63,585 bases of DNA. It comes from Paludibacteraceae bacterium (GTDB taxonomy: Bacteria > Bacteroidota > Bacteroidia > Bacteroidales > Paludibacteraceae). The notes under the pieces were generated by a model, which saw nothing but the letters and a program-made list of their open reading frames with translations, was not told the origin of the DNA and searched no databases. Location: the NCBI GenBank assembly GCA_017384225.1, contig JAFNUD010000026.1:1-63585 (forward strand), in the 5' to 3' direction. The number at the start of each line of letters is the position of its first letter. Positions within the stretch are counted from its first letter, which is position 1. Both the position numbers and the translations under genes were made by a program. Shown here in pieces: positions 9,501-18,705 of the stretch.

Positions 9501-12500
9501 CCATTAGGATCAAACGCAGCGTCAATATTCACAGGACGGTGCGTATCGCCTTGCCATTTGCCCGTGAGGGTAACACCATCAGCCTTGTATTTGCCTGCCA
9601 AGGTATAGCCAGGAGCTACACCCGTAAAGATACCAAGGTCACCGCTGGTAATACCTTGTTTCACACCGATAAGTTCTACGGTAGCTAAAAGCTTGGTTTC
9701 GCCATTAACGGAAGCTGTCAACTCGAGTGTTCCGTGTTCGATGGCTTCAGAACCTAACCATTTCACTTTGAGCGGAATATCGCCCATGCCACTACCATTA
9801 AGAATAGCAAAGTGTGTGTTGTCGAGCGTACACTCGGTTCCAAACGAAGTACCGTTATCATACGATACAGTAAAGTTAGGGTTTTTAGAGGTGATAGTGA
9901 GGTTAGGCAAGTTGATTGCAGATACGATTAAATCCTTTTCTACATCGTAATCCAACTCCAAGCGAGCAGGGTTTGCGATGGCACTGGCATCGCCCACGAT
10001 GACGAGGTTAGTCACATCTACCTTCTCCGCATACTCACTCTGATAGATAAGACGAAGCTTGTTGGCAGTAGCCTTGACAAAACGTTTGAATGTACCAGGT
10101 ATGTTATTCTCTACGTCACCGTTATCCAGCACATCACCGTTAGCTGGTGTATGCGGCACAACAATCCAACTATCGCCAATATATTGCTCCAACTCCCAAG
10201 TTCCTTTAGCGGTATTAGCGTAGTTAAAACTGATATAAGTAGGGTTGCCCTTAAACTCGAATATCAGGTATGGAGCTGCATCGGATACTGCATTGTTCAA
10301 TGTAATGGTACGCACACCATCACGACCGTCCCATTCCGCATTGTGGGTGTGGGTCGTCACATAATAGTAACGGTCACCGCCATCGGGTTTGTCGGTTGCC
10401 AACTTGATAGGCAATTCTTGTGGGAAGAGGTAGGTTTGGATAGGAATTTGAAGTTTAAGAGTAGTTCCTTCATATACCTCTAAATAGCCCTCCATCTCTT
10501 CGGTGGCTGTACTCACCACCTCAATACCCTTGACGCCAAATGGATTCTCCTCAGAAGTAGCTGATATTTCCACGAATTCGGTAGGAGCATCGGAAGTGGT
10601 AGATTCTTTTACCTTAAATGCATCATCATTCGATGTTCTCACATACATAATAGATGTATTCGCGTAGGTAAATACCACCTCTTTGGTATAAGGAATCACA
10701 TTGCCATCGGCATCTTTTTGCACGGGTATATAGAGTTTCTCCACATTGGCTTTCACATCTGTCAGCTCGGTGATATAGAGTTCGCTGAGCGAAGCAGGAG
10801 CTGTATTGCCTGCTCCATAGCTGATACGTAAGTAGCGAGTAGATGGCAGGAGCGAATGTTCGAAGACAGTTTTAGCAGCGATATTCTTCCATGGGAAAGA
10901 GGTTGTCCAGTTCGTACCATTGGATGACTCTTCGATTTGCCATGTATTGGCACCCGCAGCTTGGAAATAAATCTTATCAGGTACACCAAAGAAACCTAAT
11001 CTCCATTGTGAGATGCTGCTATTGGTAGATTCGAAGACCACTTTACCATCCGCGCCGTTCTGTCCTGCTACAAATCGTACATCGTCATTTGCAGAGAGTG
11101 TCACCGCACGGAAGACGGTATCGTTGTTGACATCCACACGCAAGTGTCGTGGGTCAACAATGACATGACTGGTGAAGGGTCTGCTTTGTCCGTTTTGCGT
11201 GAAGGTAAAGTCGATCTTGAACGATCCTGCAATCAAGTTCGCCACCGAAGCGGTGTAGTTAGGTGCCGTACCTTGGAAGTTAATGATATTGAACTCATCC
11301 TTTGCTTCCGTGAGTGTCCAACCTGTAGTATTATCTAACATGGTGATAGGTGTGTCGTATTGCTCACCGAGATAGAGGACATCCCAATTCCATTGTACAG
11401 GGTCATTGACCTCGATGGTTTTGGTGAGAGTGGTGCCCGCAATGTTGTTGGTTAGGTCATCTGGTTGTGTAGCAGTAATAGTCACTTCGCCGATAGTATT
11501 AGCAGTCAAAGTAGCCTCAGCGGTATTACCATTGATCGTCACACTATTTGCAGGATTAGCAGTGATAGTGATTGGCTTCGTGTTGTTACCGCCTGCTTTG
11601 AAAATGTACACGCCAGTTTGTCCCTTATATACGGTGTTCAAATCCGCAAACGCAAGGGTATTCGCATTGAGGTAAGAGGCATTACCTGTGAGATGAATAT
11701 CTTTGGAATATACATATTTTCCCGTTACACCATAAGCGTCCTTATAAGTATAAGTTGCGGTAATACGTAGTGTTGCGGTTTTTACGCCATCAGACTTCGG
11801 TTCGAAAGTAATCGTTACAGGAACCGCCGTTGATGATTTGGCACCCAAGGTACAACGGAACTGGTTGGCATGTTCTCCATACAATGTAGATGACCATGTC
11901 AGGCTCGTGCTTGTCCAATTCACATTGGGGTTGTTGGTTGTAATGGTTGTAATTCCTTCAGAGCGGCTTCCTCCTACATATGCTGATGTTGTGTAATCAG
12001 TTACATTAAACATTGGTACATAAGAAACGGGAGTTGGGATATTAGGTCTTTCAGTTTCACTCGTGTTTGGTTTCCAAAGTCCATTTACATACGTATATGT
12101 AGTATTAGCAGCAGGAACTTGGTATGTACCTGTTGCATTTAGCAAACGTGCAGGCGAAACTGGCACAGTAACGGGATTAATTGTACCTCCAAGCATTCCA
12201 GTAGTATATTGACCTTGTTTGGTATTTGAAACTGTACCTAAACTATTAAACACCACCTTACCTCCACCATTTGAGATAATAGCAGCATGATCCACTGTTT
12301 CTGATGTGCTATTTGTAGTATATAAATATCCGTTAGGGGTCTTAACAATACCATCAACCACGAATTTAGCATCTTGTATGCTTGCAGAATTTCGAACATA
12401 CTTTATTCCATCAGGACGAGTTTTAATCGTATGGAACTCTTTATTTGTAGCACCACAATATCCAGTACCACCTATAGTACTATATTTTTTATCATAAACA

Positions 12501-15500
12501 AACACATTTGCGTTTGAAGAGGCACCCAAAATTACCTCTGCACCTTCTGAAACATAAAGCGTTGAACCGGGTAAGAATGCAACATCATACAATACATTCG
12601 TTTTGGTATTCTTGCCCAAAATAACATCATAGTTATGAGGTAGAGGTAAAACATAGTCAGCACTACTTACTGTACCCAATCCTGATATATCCAAAGTAAT
12701 ACTTCCTAATTCCACTGAACCTGTAGCACCATTTTCTGCATCAATAGAGAATTGAATTCGATCGCTATTGACATCATAATACTTTGTTATAGAATATCCA
12801 CTACCCAATTGGAAGAATCCATCATTTTGACTAATAAAAGTAAGTGGCATACGCACAGGGTCATCACCAGCAGCAATTCCTGCCTCAAGAATTTCTTCCG
12901 CACCTGCCTTTATCGTCAAAGGGGCTTCAATATTTTGAACAAAATATTGATTGATAAGAAATATTTTATTATTTTGGAACTTTTGTGTAAGATATGCAGA
13001 AGATGTTGCTGTACCACCTCGCCAGTCATATACTTGCAAGAACTCTTTCACTCGAGAACCATCATTCATAACGATTGAAGAGGATTTTGGTCCTGTAACA
13101 TATCCAAAAGAAATCAATTTGGAGCCACCTAAGAAATTGAGATTACAATTCTCTTTAAGTTCTATATGTCCGTAACTAAATGGTAAACCATTAGGGTTGT
13201 CCGCACCAATTGATACAACCATAGACTGTACACATATAGCAGAACCAGCACTTATAGTAATCGTTGTCCCCTCCTCAACAATCCAACGAATATGTTCAAT
13301 TTTCTTAAATGAACTTGCTGATGCATACTTATATTCTGCAGATGTACCCTTATGAAAATCTGTTGATTCTAAATCTTCTCTATAATCATAAAGACCTTTT
13401 CCTGGAATTATAAATCGTACATTTGCAGGGATAGTGTAATTACCTTTAGGCAATATAGCACTTTTAACAGAATCTCCGTGAGCCACATCGTTCAACAAGA
13501 CAGTTTGAGTACCATTGGTTGCTACCAAACGCTCAGCATCTTTCATCACCAATGCAAAATCGTGATATACAGTTTTATTTGGATCACCTACAATGCTATA
13601 GGTAGCAATGTCCTTATGTACGAATTCAGCCTTAACCTTAACCGCTTTAGTAAATTGATAAGTTGTCAGATCTTCGTATGAAAGATATGTCACGTTGCCC
13701 TCATCAATCATCTGCCATCCAAAGAAATAATACTCATCAGCATCCACATCAGAGGTAAGTGCCATCTCTATATTAGACATACTCTCGTGAGTAACTGCGA
13801 CTTTCAATTCCTCTTTTGCTGAAGCAGTCATCGTGTAGTTTACGCCAGATCCATTGGTCATCTTCACAGTATAGGCACCCTTGCCATCTGTAGGAAGGAA
13901 AGTAATAATTGGTGCTTTCTCCACTACAATAGCCACAGGACGCGTAATGGTTTGTCCTCCGTATGTAGCAGACAATGTAATATTTGCCACTTTACCAACT
14001 GCTGCAGCCAAGTCACCAGTGTATGTTACAACCAATTCGATAAGACCTTGTGTCGCATCGAATGTAATGCTCTGACCATTTCGCGATCCACTGCGGTTAG
14101 ACAATGTAAAATTAGAAGCATCCGCACCAGAGAGAGTTGCTGTCAGCGTATTTCCCTTTTGGAAGTCAATGAGTACTTTTGAATCGTTGATATTACCATT
14201 GCCTTCATCATCAATATAGACAATCATACGATCTTGCTGACGAATATCTATATCCGAGCGGAAGACAGCATAGCGTGGTGCCTCTACCTGTGGGATATTA
14301 GCATTAGTAGAAGAAGTTTCACAATCTACAACTTCTTCTGGATTTTGACTAATAATATTTAGTCCATCAGGAGTAGAAGACCATCCTACAAATTGAGCGC
14401 CTGGACGAGGTTTCGCATAATAATAGACTTTGTATGGAGTAGTTCTATTATTAGCAGCAACTTGATAGGTTTCATCGCTTACTGGTATTTGTTCGCGTGT
14501 ACATTGATCTACACTACTTGGAGTGAGACTAACATGTACATATCCACTACCCAAAGAAGGGGTAGCAACTGCCACTGATGGCGTTTTGTAGTAATGCGAC
14601 TCAAAAACCGCATAGAAAGTAGGAGTACGATATGGTTTTTCTGGCGACATGTTTTCAGAAGTCACTGTATGGGTATAACTAAACACCTCCCCTTCTGCCA
14701 CGACATATGAAACCTCTCCACTTGGAGTTGTTGCCCATCCTTTGAAAGCAATTTTAGTTGGATCTAAGGATTTAGCATAATAGTAATAAGTGTAATCCTT
14801 GTTTTTTTGAGAATACACCTGATCATCCCTCTTGCTAACGACCCACATATTGTTTGCGACATTAGCATTAGATCCTGCCTCACCATTATCCGCATATACT
14901 CGTCCTTTAGCTTCTCTCTCAAATTCATCGCCAGCAATATTCACAGACACACCATAGTGATAGTATGTTTGCGTCTTACGGAAGACGGCATACATAGTTT
15001 CTGCTTTTGGTGCTTTGGCTTTATTGGAATATTTAGTGGTAGATGTATATGTACGAGAATACATTTTATTGGTATTATCCGCAATATTTGGACCTATCAC
15101 GCCATAGTCAGTAAGTTGCTTGTTTAGCGTAGTAGCACTATACCATCCTACGAACTCATAATCATTTGCCTCATCTGCTTTTGCATAGTAAACATAGGTC
15201 CATTCTGCTTTATCGCCATTATATGTCTTTATATTAGCATCTGCAGTACCTCCTACAGTAAAAGTTGGCGCATTAGAAGCCTCCTCATTGATTGCTACCC
15301 AACCACCATCTCGGATATAGTCATCATTAGCATCTTTCAAAATATTACCAGTTCCATCGATCAAAATTACTTCTGCATGAGCGTAGTCATAATATACAGT
15401 CTGCTCTTTGAAAACTGCATAGTAAGTTTTGGTAGTTGGACTACTACTTTTGCCAGTCGCTGAAAATGACAGATGATAGGGTTGCACATTCGTATTTGCA

Positions 15501-15808
15501 ATCGGCGATGATCCGTTTGCATTGGTACTCCAACCTACATGATAATAACCTGTATTAGGTTTGTTATATAACCAAAATTCAGCTGTAATGCTACTACGTA
15601 TAGTCCATTCTGAATCTGTTGAATTATCGGTAGTTAAGTACTCATTATCTGCTGGCGGATTATTCTCCGACTTCGTCACCCATACCAATCCATAATTCGT
15701 TGAATTAGTTGCAACATTTACAACACACTTTCCGTAATATGTACCAAGAGCCATAGCACTCATTGAAAAGAGTGAAGTAAAAATTAAAATTGATAATAAT
15801 TTTTTCAT
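6584..15808 (-). CDS. Giant T9SS-exported surface protein (3,074 aa)
   Basis: A signal peptide (MKKLLSILIFTSLFSMSAMA) is followed by four or five modules of about 100-130 residues. Each ends in a YYAVF(K/R) strand followed by aromatic-rich YYxYxVxV, resembling InlB-B / Listeria-Bacteroides beta-grasp repeats (roughly residues 20-530). The middle is a long series of Ig-like and discoidin-like beta modules. The last ~70 residues are a typical T9SS type A sorting domain: an LFITKTTNG strand, VRVLSSTGVLLYNG, VDVTLPTAGVYVVTG, and a final KILMR. Export by T9SS and attachment to the surface follow from that family knowledge; the ligand is unknown. No T9SS machinery genes lie in the window. Upstream is repeat-rich and no clear promoter was found. 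Confidence 0.9.
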   Translation of the reverse strand: MKKLLSILIFTSLFSMSAMALGTYYGKCVVNVATNSTNYGLVWVTKSENNPPADNEYLTTDNSTDSEWTIRSSITAEFWLYNKPNTGYYHVGWSTNANGSSPIANTNVQPYHLSFSATGKSSSPTTKTYYAVFKEQTVYYDYAHAEVILIDGTGNILKDANDDYIRDGGWVAINEEASNAPTFTVGGTADANIKTYNGDKAEWTYVYYAKADEANDYEFVGWYSATTLNKQLTDYGVIGPNIADNTNKMYSRTYTSTTKYSNKAKAPKAETMYAVFRKTQTYYHYGVSVNIAGDEFEREAKGRVYADNGEAGSNANVANNMWVVSKRDDQVYSQKNKDYTYYYYAKSLDPTKIAFKGWATTPSGEVSYVVAEGEVFSYTHTVTSENMSPEKPYRTPTFYAVFESHYYKTPSVAVATPSLGSGYVHVSLTPSSVDQCTREQIPVSDETYQVAANNRTTPYKVYYYAKPRPGAQFVGWSSTPDGLNIISQNPEEVVDCETSSTNANIPQVEAPRYAVFRSDIDIRQQDRMIVYIDDEGNGNINDSKVLIDFQKGNTLTATLSGADASNFTLSNRSGSRNGQSITFDATQGLIELVVTYTGDLAAAVGKVANITLSATYGGQTITRPVAIVVEKAPIITFLPTDGKGAYTVKMTNGSGVNYTMTASAKEELKVAVTHESMSNIEMALTSDVDADEYYFFGWQMIDEGNVTYLSYEDLTTYQFTKAVKVKAEFVHKDIATYSIVGDPNKTVYHDFALVMKDAERLVATNGTQTVLLNDVAHGDSVKSAILPKGNYTIPANVRFIIPGKGLYDYREDLESTDFHKGTSAEYKYASASSFKKIEHIRWIVEEGTTITISAGSAICVQSMVVSIGADNPNGLPFSYGHIELKENCNLNFLGGSKLISFGYVTGPKSSSIVMNDGSRVKEFLQVYDWRGGTATSSAYLTQKFQNNKIFLINQYFVQNIEAPLTIKAGAEEILEAGIAAGDDPVRMPLTFISQNDGFFQLGSGYSITKYYDVNSDRIQFSIDAENGATGSVELGSITLDISGLGTVSSADYVLPLPHNYDVILGKNTKTNVLYDVAFLPGSTLYVSEGAEVILGASSNANVFVYDKKYSTIGGTGYCGATNKEFHTIKTRPDGIKYVRNSASIQDAKFVVDGIVKTPNGYLYTTNSTSETVDHAAIISNGGGKVVFNSLGTVSNTKQGQYTTGMLGGTINPVTVPVSPARLLNATGTYQVPAANTTYTYVNGLWKPNTSETERPNIPTPVSYVPMFNVTDYTTSAYVGGSRSEGITTITTNNPNVNWTSTSLTWSSTLYGEHANQFRCTLGAKSSTAVPVTITFEPKSDGVKTATLRITATYTYKDAYGVTGKYVYSKDIHLTGNASYLNANTLAFADLNTVYKGQTGVYIFKAGGNNTKPITITANPANSVTINGNTAEATLTANTIGEVTITATQPDDLTNNIAGTTLTKTIEVNDPVQWNWDVLYLGEQYDTPITMLDNTTGWTLTEAKDEFNIINFQGTAPNYTASVANLIAGSFKIDFTFTQNGQSRPFTSHVIVDPRHLRVDVNNDTVFRAVTLSANDDVRFVAGQNGADGKVVFESTNSSISQWRLGFFGVPDKIYFQAAGANTWQIEESSNGTNWTTSFPWKNIAAKTVFEHSLLPSTRYLRISYGAGNTAPASLSELYITELTDVKANVEKLYIPVQKDADGNVIPYTKEVVFTYANTSIMYVRTSNDDAFKVKESTTSDAPTEFVEISATSEENPFGVKGIEVVSTATEEMEGYLEVYEGTTLKLQIPIQTYLFPQELPIKLATDKPDGGDRYYYVTTHTHNAEWDGRDGVRTITLNNAVSDAAPYLIFEFKGNPTYISFNYANTAKGTWELEQYIGDSWIVVPHTPANGDVLDNGDVENNIPGTFKRFVKATANKLRLIYQSEYAEKVDVTNLVIVGDASAIANPARLELDYDVEKDLIVSAINLPNLTITSKNPNFTVSYDNGTSFGTECTLDNTHFAILNGSGMGDIPLKVKWLGSEAIEHGTLELTASVNGETKLLATVELIGVKQGITSGDLGIFTGVAPGYTLAGKYKADGVTLTGKWQGDTHRPVNIDAAFDPNGDALFDYVVVYGETTTSDGSKTINQPNTLLGSNAKTPCYIYKKNGTQYQFHKSVENANSKEKAWNETSQEDMDAVQIPDGQTAVSMYITGFCPYASTGYTKGDEGVWYFRANAGQSINVYLQDCYIYSRAKTHDGHSFVDRQDGNSFSSAYSCGSGAVLVFACNNKDNEDNPMNVTICTLDSSLLKSNYGCFLQSAAGRAFQVSPAVQIRLIDDTYYKTTTTVLNFTDEWPASQHTKTGAGKRTNGFLSLQKQHNNAPSIDMGAENTTVNFNGGQVELQNAQIVSTNYVSSMAICERIGKFAGIFLAYGMGTDGVGGTVNFNDGTTTVLTMEVAANYRQYYLMDTDASGNELTTTSCLRTPQNTFVKGGSHCMMRACSSPTSKGGAPKDKAGNEGKLLGLYKFPKNPDAGKKGGWTEGENGLVKVVTSDEDPVNHQVPVGYNVKSVTPNNNGTKDNKDDDFLNFWFDPDFEPSAQPEIDMPSTFWKTCMTEIAAQYGGYGGSVGGTASVAMANDMQYEEIVNLMYCKIDENILAEIGKDSYQAPVKNPAHVGEAYLPVHPSYVSDEIEYYITNEKPFQVENKIYYITTATADVWKAFTAPFDVANIYIMETYPEKLLQDMEGETIIVNGEEVQVGRSQILLEQAKHNADFAAFFAVTVALGQPKDFETIYREYIDWAKIQDKASGAWDGKGAYTLRGKSALVPYNGSNWATSDFYLNENVGVWQYTGTEGKEFNTEWVFADASDGKLMHKGRTYSMLLPFCTKCGDDIDSREYWDYWSGKFLIFESTAGPHIVDGTDAINEVVDADPTEFAPNNYDAKLTGNHTFNAVNTEETYIWNYVGDLQHSTFSYNKFGVNVNPTESFLMANIPSRNGMPARGVTTSGQVIYDTNGSENNTPTNVQRPGVSEGHSLFITKTTNGINIAVAEPQHVRVLSSTGVLLYNGMVQNAVDVTLPTAGVYVVTGENEVQKILMR

Positions 15809-15845
15809 ATTTTAATGTTTTAGTTAGTTAATATTCTTTTTTTTA

Positions 15846-15905
15846 GGTTAAAGGTTAGAGGCGAGAGGTTAAAGGCACGGGGTCTTCATCGCTACGCTCG
15901 GAACC
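15846..15905 (+). repeat. GGTTAGAGG-type intergenic repeat, copy 1
   Basis: About 60 bp: GGTTAAAGGTTAGAGGCGA, then AGGTTAAAGGCACGGGG, then TTCATCGCTACGCTCGGAACC. Related copies lie at 16912-16972, 18301-18358, 18367-18424 and, in part, 22251-22284. All are on the plus strand and all lie between minus-strand genes. Confidence 0.8.
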
Positions 15906-15916
15906 TGATTTATATT

Positions 15917-16018
15917 GAGACCACTTTGCTGTTAGACCATTACATTGTTAGATCGTTCACTTCGTTCTCTGTTAGAAGTTAGACCTTCGAATAGTCAAAC
16001 CGCTTCGCTGTCGGATTG
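15917..16018. repeat. Modular hairpin array, spacer TGTTAGA(T/C)C
   Basis: The spacer TGTTAGA(C/T)C recurs about every 20 bp with different inserts between, for example GTTCACTTCGTTCTC and CCGCTTCGCTG. It lies between the stop of the DinD-like gene and the start of the 3,074-aa protein. Related to the arrays at 57578-57730, 27834-28000 and 29124-29290. Confidence 0.6.
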
Positions 16019-16043
16019 TTCTTATCTTAAACGATTTATTGTT

Positions 16044-16883
16044 TTATTCTTCTGACGCTTCTTCTATCGGACGGATATAGTCACTCGCTTTGATTGGTGT
16101 TACGACACTTTCGCCAATTGTTGTTTCTAATTGTAATCGTGCTGCTTTCGCCACCTCTCCGCCTTCTTTTGCTACCAGCATATTCTGTTTCATTGTTTTG
16201 GGATTTCTGCGTTTAGAAATCTCTGTTGTAGAAGCTTCTGCCAAAGTATTAAGCGCCAGCTCAATGGTGGACATATTATCACGTAAGTTCTCTTTAGTCA
16301 ATCCCTTAAATCGCTTATATTCCTTTGTCGTTTTACCACTCCAAGTTTTCGTAATTAAGTCGGTTAACAGTGCAAAATCACGCCCCTCTGTCATTCCTGA
16401 TCGTTTCCATTCATTGGTTAGTTCATTTCGAGCATCAATCGACTTTACGCGATTAGCTATCCACTTCTCCGAATACCCCAATTTCTTATAATCCGCTACA
16501 GCCTGCTGTATCGAACGCTCTGGATCTATCATTTGTTGAATACGCTCGCTACCGACCTGAGCCAACCATTGCTTTATAGGTTCTGCTTTCTTACTTGGAA
16601 CAGACTGAATAATACGAAAAATCCCCTCTAAATCAGCAACATCAGTCAAACGCATTTTGCCATCAGCGGATGGGAGTTTCAAAGCGTTACAATTTGTAAC
16701 GGTTTCATTACCCTCATCCAAAAGTCTCTTTTTTAACACTCTCCAATATGTTTGAGGATTTGCACTATCCGTCAAAACATGGAGAACATCCACCACAGAG
16801 AAGAAATATTTTTCCTTCTCATCATCCCATGCAACGCGTATCTTTGCATTGTCGAAGAGTTGTATTTGCGTTTCTATTCCCAT
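16044..16883 (-). CDS. DinD-like protein with N-terminal BRO-N domain
   Basis: 279 residues. Residues ~1-110 fit a BRO-N / antirepressor fold (IRVAWDDEKEKYFFSVVDVLHVLT...YWRVLKKRL...MRLTDVADLEGIFRIIQSVPSKKAEPIKQWLAQVG). The rest matches the DNA-damage-inducible protein D family, with ARNELTNEWKRSGM and a C-terminal segment rich in basic residues; length agrees with that family (~275 aa). Characterised DinD binds RecA filaments and is LexA-controlled; here the role is inferred. It lies just downstream of the YhcG-type nuclease gene but is separated from it by a repeat copy, so it may have its own transcript. No LexA-like site recognised. Confidence 0.85.
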   Translation of the reverse strand: MGIETQIQLFDNAKIRVAWDDEKEKYFFSVVDVLHVLTDSANPQTYWRVLKKRLLDEGNETVTNCNALKLPSADGKMRLTDVADLEGIFRIIQSVPSKKAEPIKQWLAQVGSERIQQMIDPERSIQQAVADYKKLGYSEKWIANRVKSIDARNELTNEWKRSGMTEGRDFALLTDLITKTWSGKTTKEYKRFKGLTKENLRDNMSTIELALNTLAEASTTEISKRRNPKTMKQNMLVAKEGGEVAKAARLQLETTIGESVVTPIKASDYIRPIEEASEE

Positions 16884-16911
16884 ATTTTTTTTGCGGCGGA
16901 GCCGCTTGTTA

Positions 16912-16972
16912 GGTTAGAGGTTATAGGCGAAAGGTTAAAGGCAAGGGGTCTTCATCGTTACGCTCGGAACCT
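16912..16972 (+). repeat. GGTTAGAGG-type intergenic repeat, copy 2
   Basis: Same layout as the copy at 15846: GGTTAGAGGTTATAGGCGAA, AGGTTAAAGGCAAGGGG, TTCATCGTTACGCTCGGAACC. It sits directly upstream of the DinD-like gene. Confidence 0.8.
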
Positions 16973-17050
16973 TGGGTTATATATTTTTGTAAATTTAATG
17001 TTGTCCTTTTAATTTATCCAACAATTGTTGGAGTTTTTGGGTGTGCTGTA

Positions 17051-18166
17051 TTATTTTACTAAAAAGTTTGTAAACTCTTCTAAACTGCGTTGTAATACGC
17101 TTCCAACCTTCAAATGCTCTTCGTACATCGATACCATTGTGGGGCTCATACTGCGATTAAGCGCATAGCGAACCACTTCTGAATTAGCATCCTTGCACAT
17201 TAAGATACCTATACTTGGATTTTCGTTGCTACGACGTTCTGTTTGATCCAATGCCTCTAAATAAAATTCTAATTGTCCTAAATCTCGAGGATCAAACTCG
17301 GTAGTCTTCAATTCTATTGCTACTAAACACTGCAATGCCCTATGAAAGAACAACAAATCACAGCGATATGTCTTACCTCCAACTTCCAAAGCATGTTCTT
17401 CATCCACAAATAAGAAATCTTTTCCCAACTCCACAATAAACTCTCGCATATGCTCCACAATACCTTTGCGCAAACGTGACTCTTTATATTGCTTAGGTAG
17501 TCCTAAGAACTCCAATATTGCCTTATCCTTGAGCAACAATTGAGTCTGTGGATAAGTGTTTTTTAACATTTCTGACTGCCATTTCTTATCGCTAAGCATA
17601 CGCGAATAGGTATCTGCTTTGATGGCGCGTTCAAGTTCTTTATTCTTGAGATGCTCATATTCAGCATAAAGAATATAGAAAATGTATTGGTCTATTGTAG
17701 TACAGCGTTGAAGAATCAATTGGTGATTAGTCCAACCTGTACGTAATAATAAACTTGGTATTTGTGTCATTTCCACCGACACAAATGATAAATCTCGCAA
17801 TTGTGTCATTTCTGATGACACAATTTCTTGAGAGCCCAACACTTTAGCAGGTAACTTTGCTATATATGACACAAATTGTTGACTAGAATAAGTATCGTAC
17901 AATTTTACCATTCGATATATAGTGACCTTACTCCACCCCTTTAGTGTTGGATCCTGAGTATGTATATATTCTGCCAACTGTTGCACTACCTTAGCACCCC
18001 ATTTGGCATTCTTTATTTTATTAGACACATATGCACCAACATGCCATGCAGTCAGTATTGATGCATGGTTAATAACTTGAACAGCCTGAGTACGATGGTA
18101 TTGAATAATCTCCAATACGCGAGAGAAGTCAAGCTTCATGTTATCTGTCAGTATTTCTTTGGTCAT
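17051..18166 (-). CDS. YhcG-type PDDEXK nuclease domain protein (DUF1016)
   Basis: 371 residues. The N-terminal half (about 10-150) is the DUF1016 helical domain (SILTAWHVGAYV..., GWSKVTIYRMVKLYDTY). The C-terminal half is a PD-(D/E)XK nuclease fold with the likely catalytic D270 in YRCDLLFF, E285-x-K287 in IELKTTEF and Q298 in GQLEFYLEAL. Family members are often found beside restriction or toxin-antitoxin genes and are thought to act on DNA; the target here is unknown. Odd feature: the linker near residues 112-138 is encoded by two successive DNA hairpins (17761-17785 and 17799-17825), so it looks like an in-frame repeat insertion. A second Met at residue 10 is an alternative start. Confidence 0.88.
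   Translation of the reverse strand: MTKEILTDNMKLDFSRVLEIIQYHRTQAVQVINHASILTAWHVGAYVSNKIKNAKWGAKVVQQLAEYIHTQDPTLKGWSKVTIYRMVKLYDTYSSQQFVSYIAKLPAKVLGSQEIVSSEMTQLRDLSFVSVEMTQIPSLLLRTGWTNHQLILQRCTTIDQYIFYILYAEYEHLKNKELERAIKADTYSRMLSDKKWQSEMLKNTYPQTQLLLKDKAILEFLGLPKQYKESRLRKGIVEHMREFIVELGKDFLFVDEEHALEVGGKTYRCDLLFFHRALQCLVAIELKTTEFDPRDLGQLEFYLEALDQTERRSNENPSIGILMCKDANSEVVRYALNRSMSPTMVSMYEEHLKVGSVLQRSLEEFTNFLVK
17761..17825. repeat. Two hairpins inside the YhcG-like coding sequence
   Basis: TTTGTGTC (17761-17768) pairs with GACACAAA (17778-17785). AATTGTGTCAT (17799-17809) pairs with ATGACACAATT (17815-17825) around a 5-nt loop. Both share the core TGTGTCATTTC. One further arm (ATGACACAAATT) lies about 40 bp on. 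The reading frame stays open throughout. Confidence 0.85.
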
Positions 18167-18197
18167 ATTGTTTTTAGTTGTTAATATTTCTTATTTG

Positions 18198-18270
18198 GTC
18201 GCTTCGCTCCGTTATATGCTTCGCGTTGTTATGTTACATGCTTACGCGTTACATGCAGCTGAGCTGCGTT
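18198..18270. repeat. Modular hairpin array, spacer GTTACATG
   Basis: Spacer GTTATATG / GTTACATG alternates with short self-complementary inserts CTTCGCG, CTTACGCG and GCAGCTGAGCTGC. Same spacer as the array at 62331-62400. Confidence 0.7.
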
Positions 18271-18300
18271 ATTTTTTGTTTATTAATATTCTGTTATTTA

Positions 18301-18424
18301 GGTTAGAGGTTAGAGGCGAAAGGTTAAAGGCACGGGGGCTTTATCGCTACGCTCTAAACTTATTTTGGTGTATAGTGTAGAGTGTAAGGTGTAAAGGCGA
18401 GGGCACTTTTCGTTACACTCAAAG
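18301..18424 (+). repeat. GGTTAGAGG-type intergenic repeat, copies 3 and 4 in tandem
   Basis: Copy 3 (18301-18358) has GGTTAGAGGTTAGAGGCGAA, AGGTTAAAGGCACGGGGG, TTTATCGCTACGCTCTAAAC. Copy 4 (18367-18424) is diverged: GTGTATAGTGTAGAGTGTAA, GGTGTAAAGGCGAGGG, CTTTTCGTTACACTCAAAG. A partial fifth copy lies at 22251-22284. Confidence 0.75.
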
Positions 18425-18553
18425 TTATTTTATGTTGTTCGCCCGAGGGCGGGGTTGTTTCAGTTTATGATTAATAATTAATAGTTAATATCTTTTTTAG
18501 GGCGGCGAAGCCGCGGTATATTTTATCAAAACAATAGAAAAAACCGATATGCT

Positions 18554-18646
18554 AATTTGCTCGGCACTGCTGAGCAAATTACAAAATGCTGAATATCAGC
18601 ACTAATAGGTATTATTCCTAATTCGTTCGACACTGCCGAACGAATT
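18554..18646. repeat. Cluster of three hairpins, outer two with CACTGC loops
   Basis: AATTTGCTC (18554-18562) pairs with GAGCAAATT (18572-18580). TGCTGA (18587-18592) pairs with TCAGCA (18596-18601). AATTCGTTCG (18620-18629) pairs with CGAACGAATT (18637-18646). The first and third have different stems but both carry CACTGC in the loop. Confidence 0.85.
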
Positions 18647-18705
18647 TCACAAATGCCTTTTTTCGTTTCTTTACTATTGTTTCACTATTTCAACGATCAC
18701 TTTCG

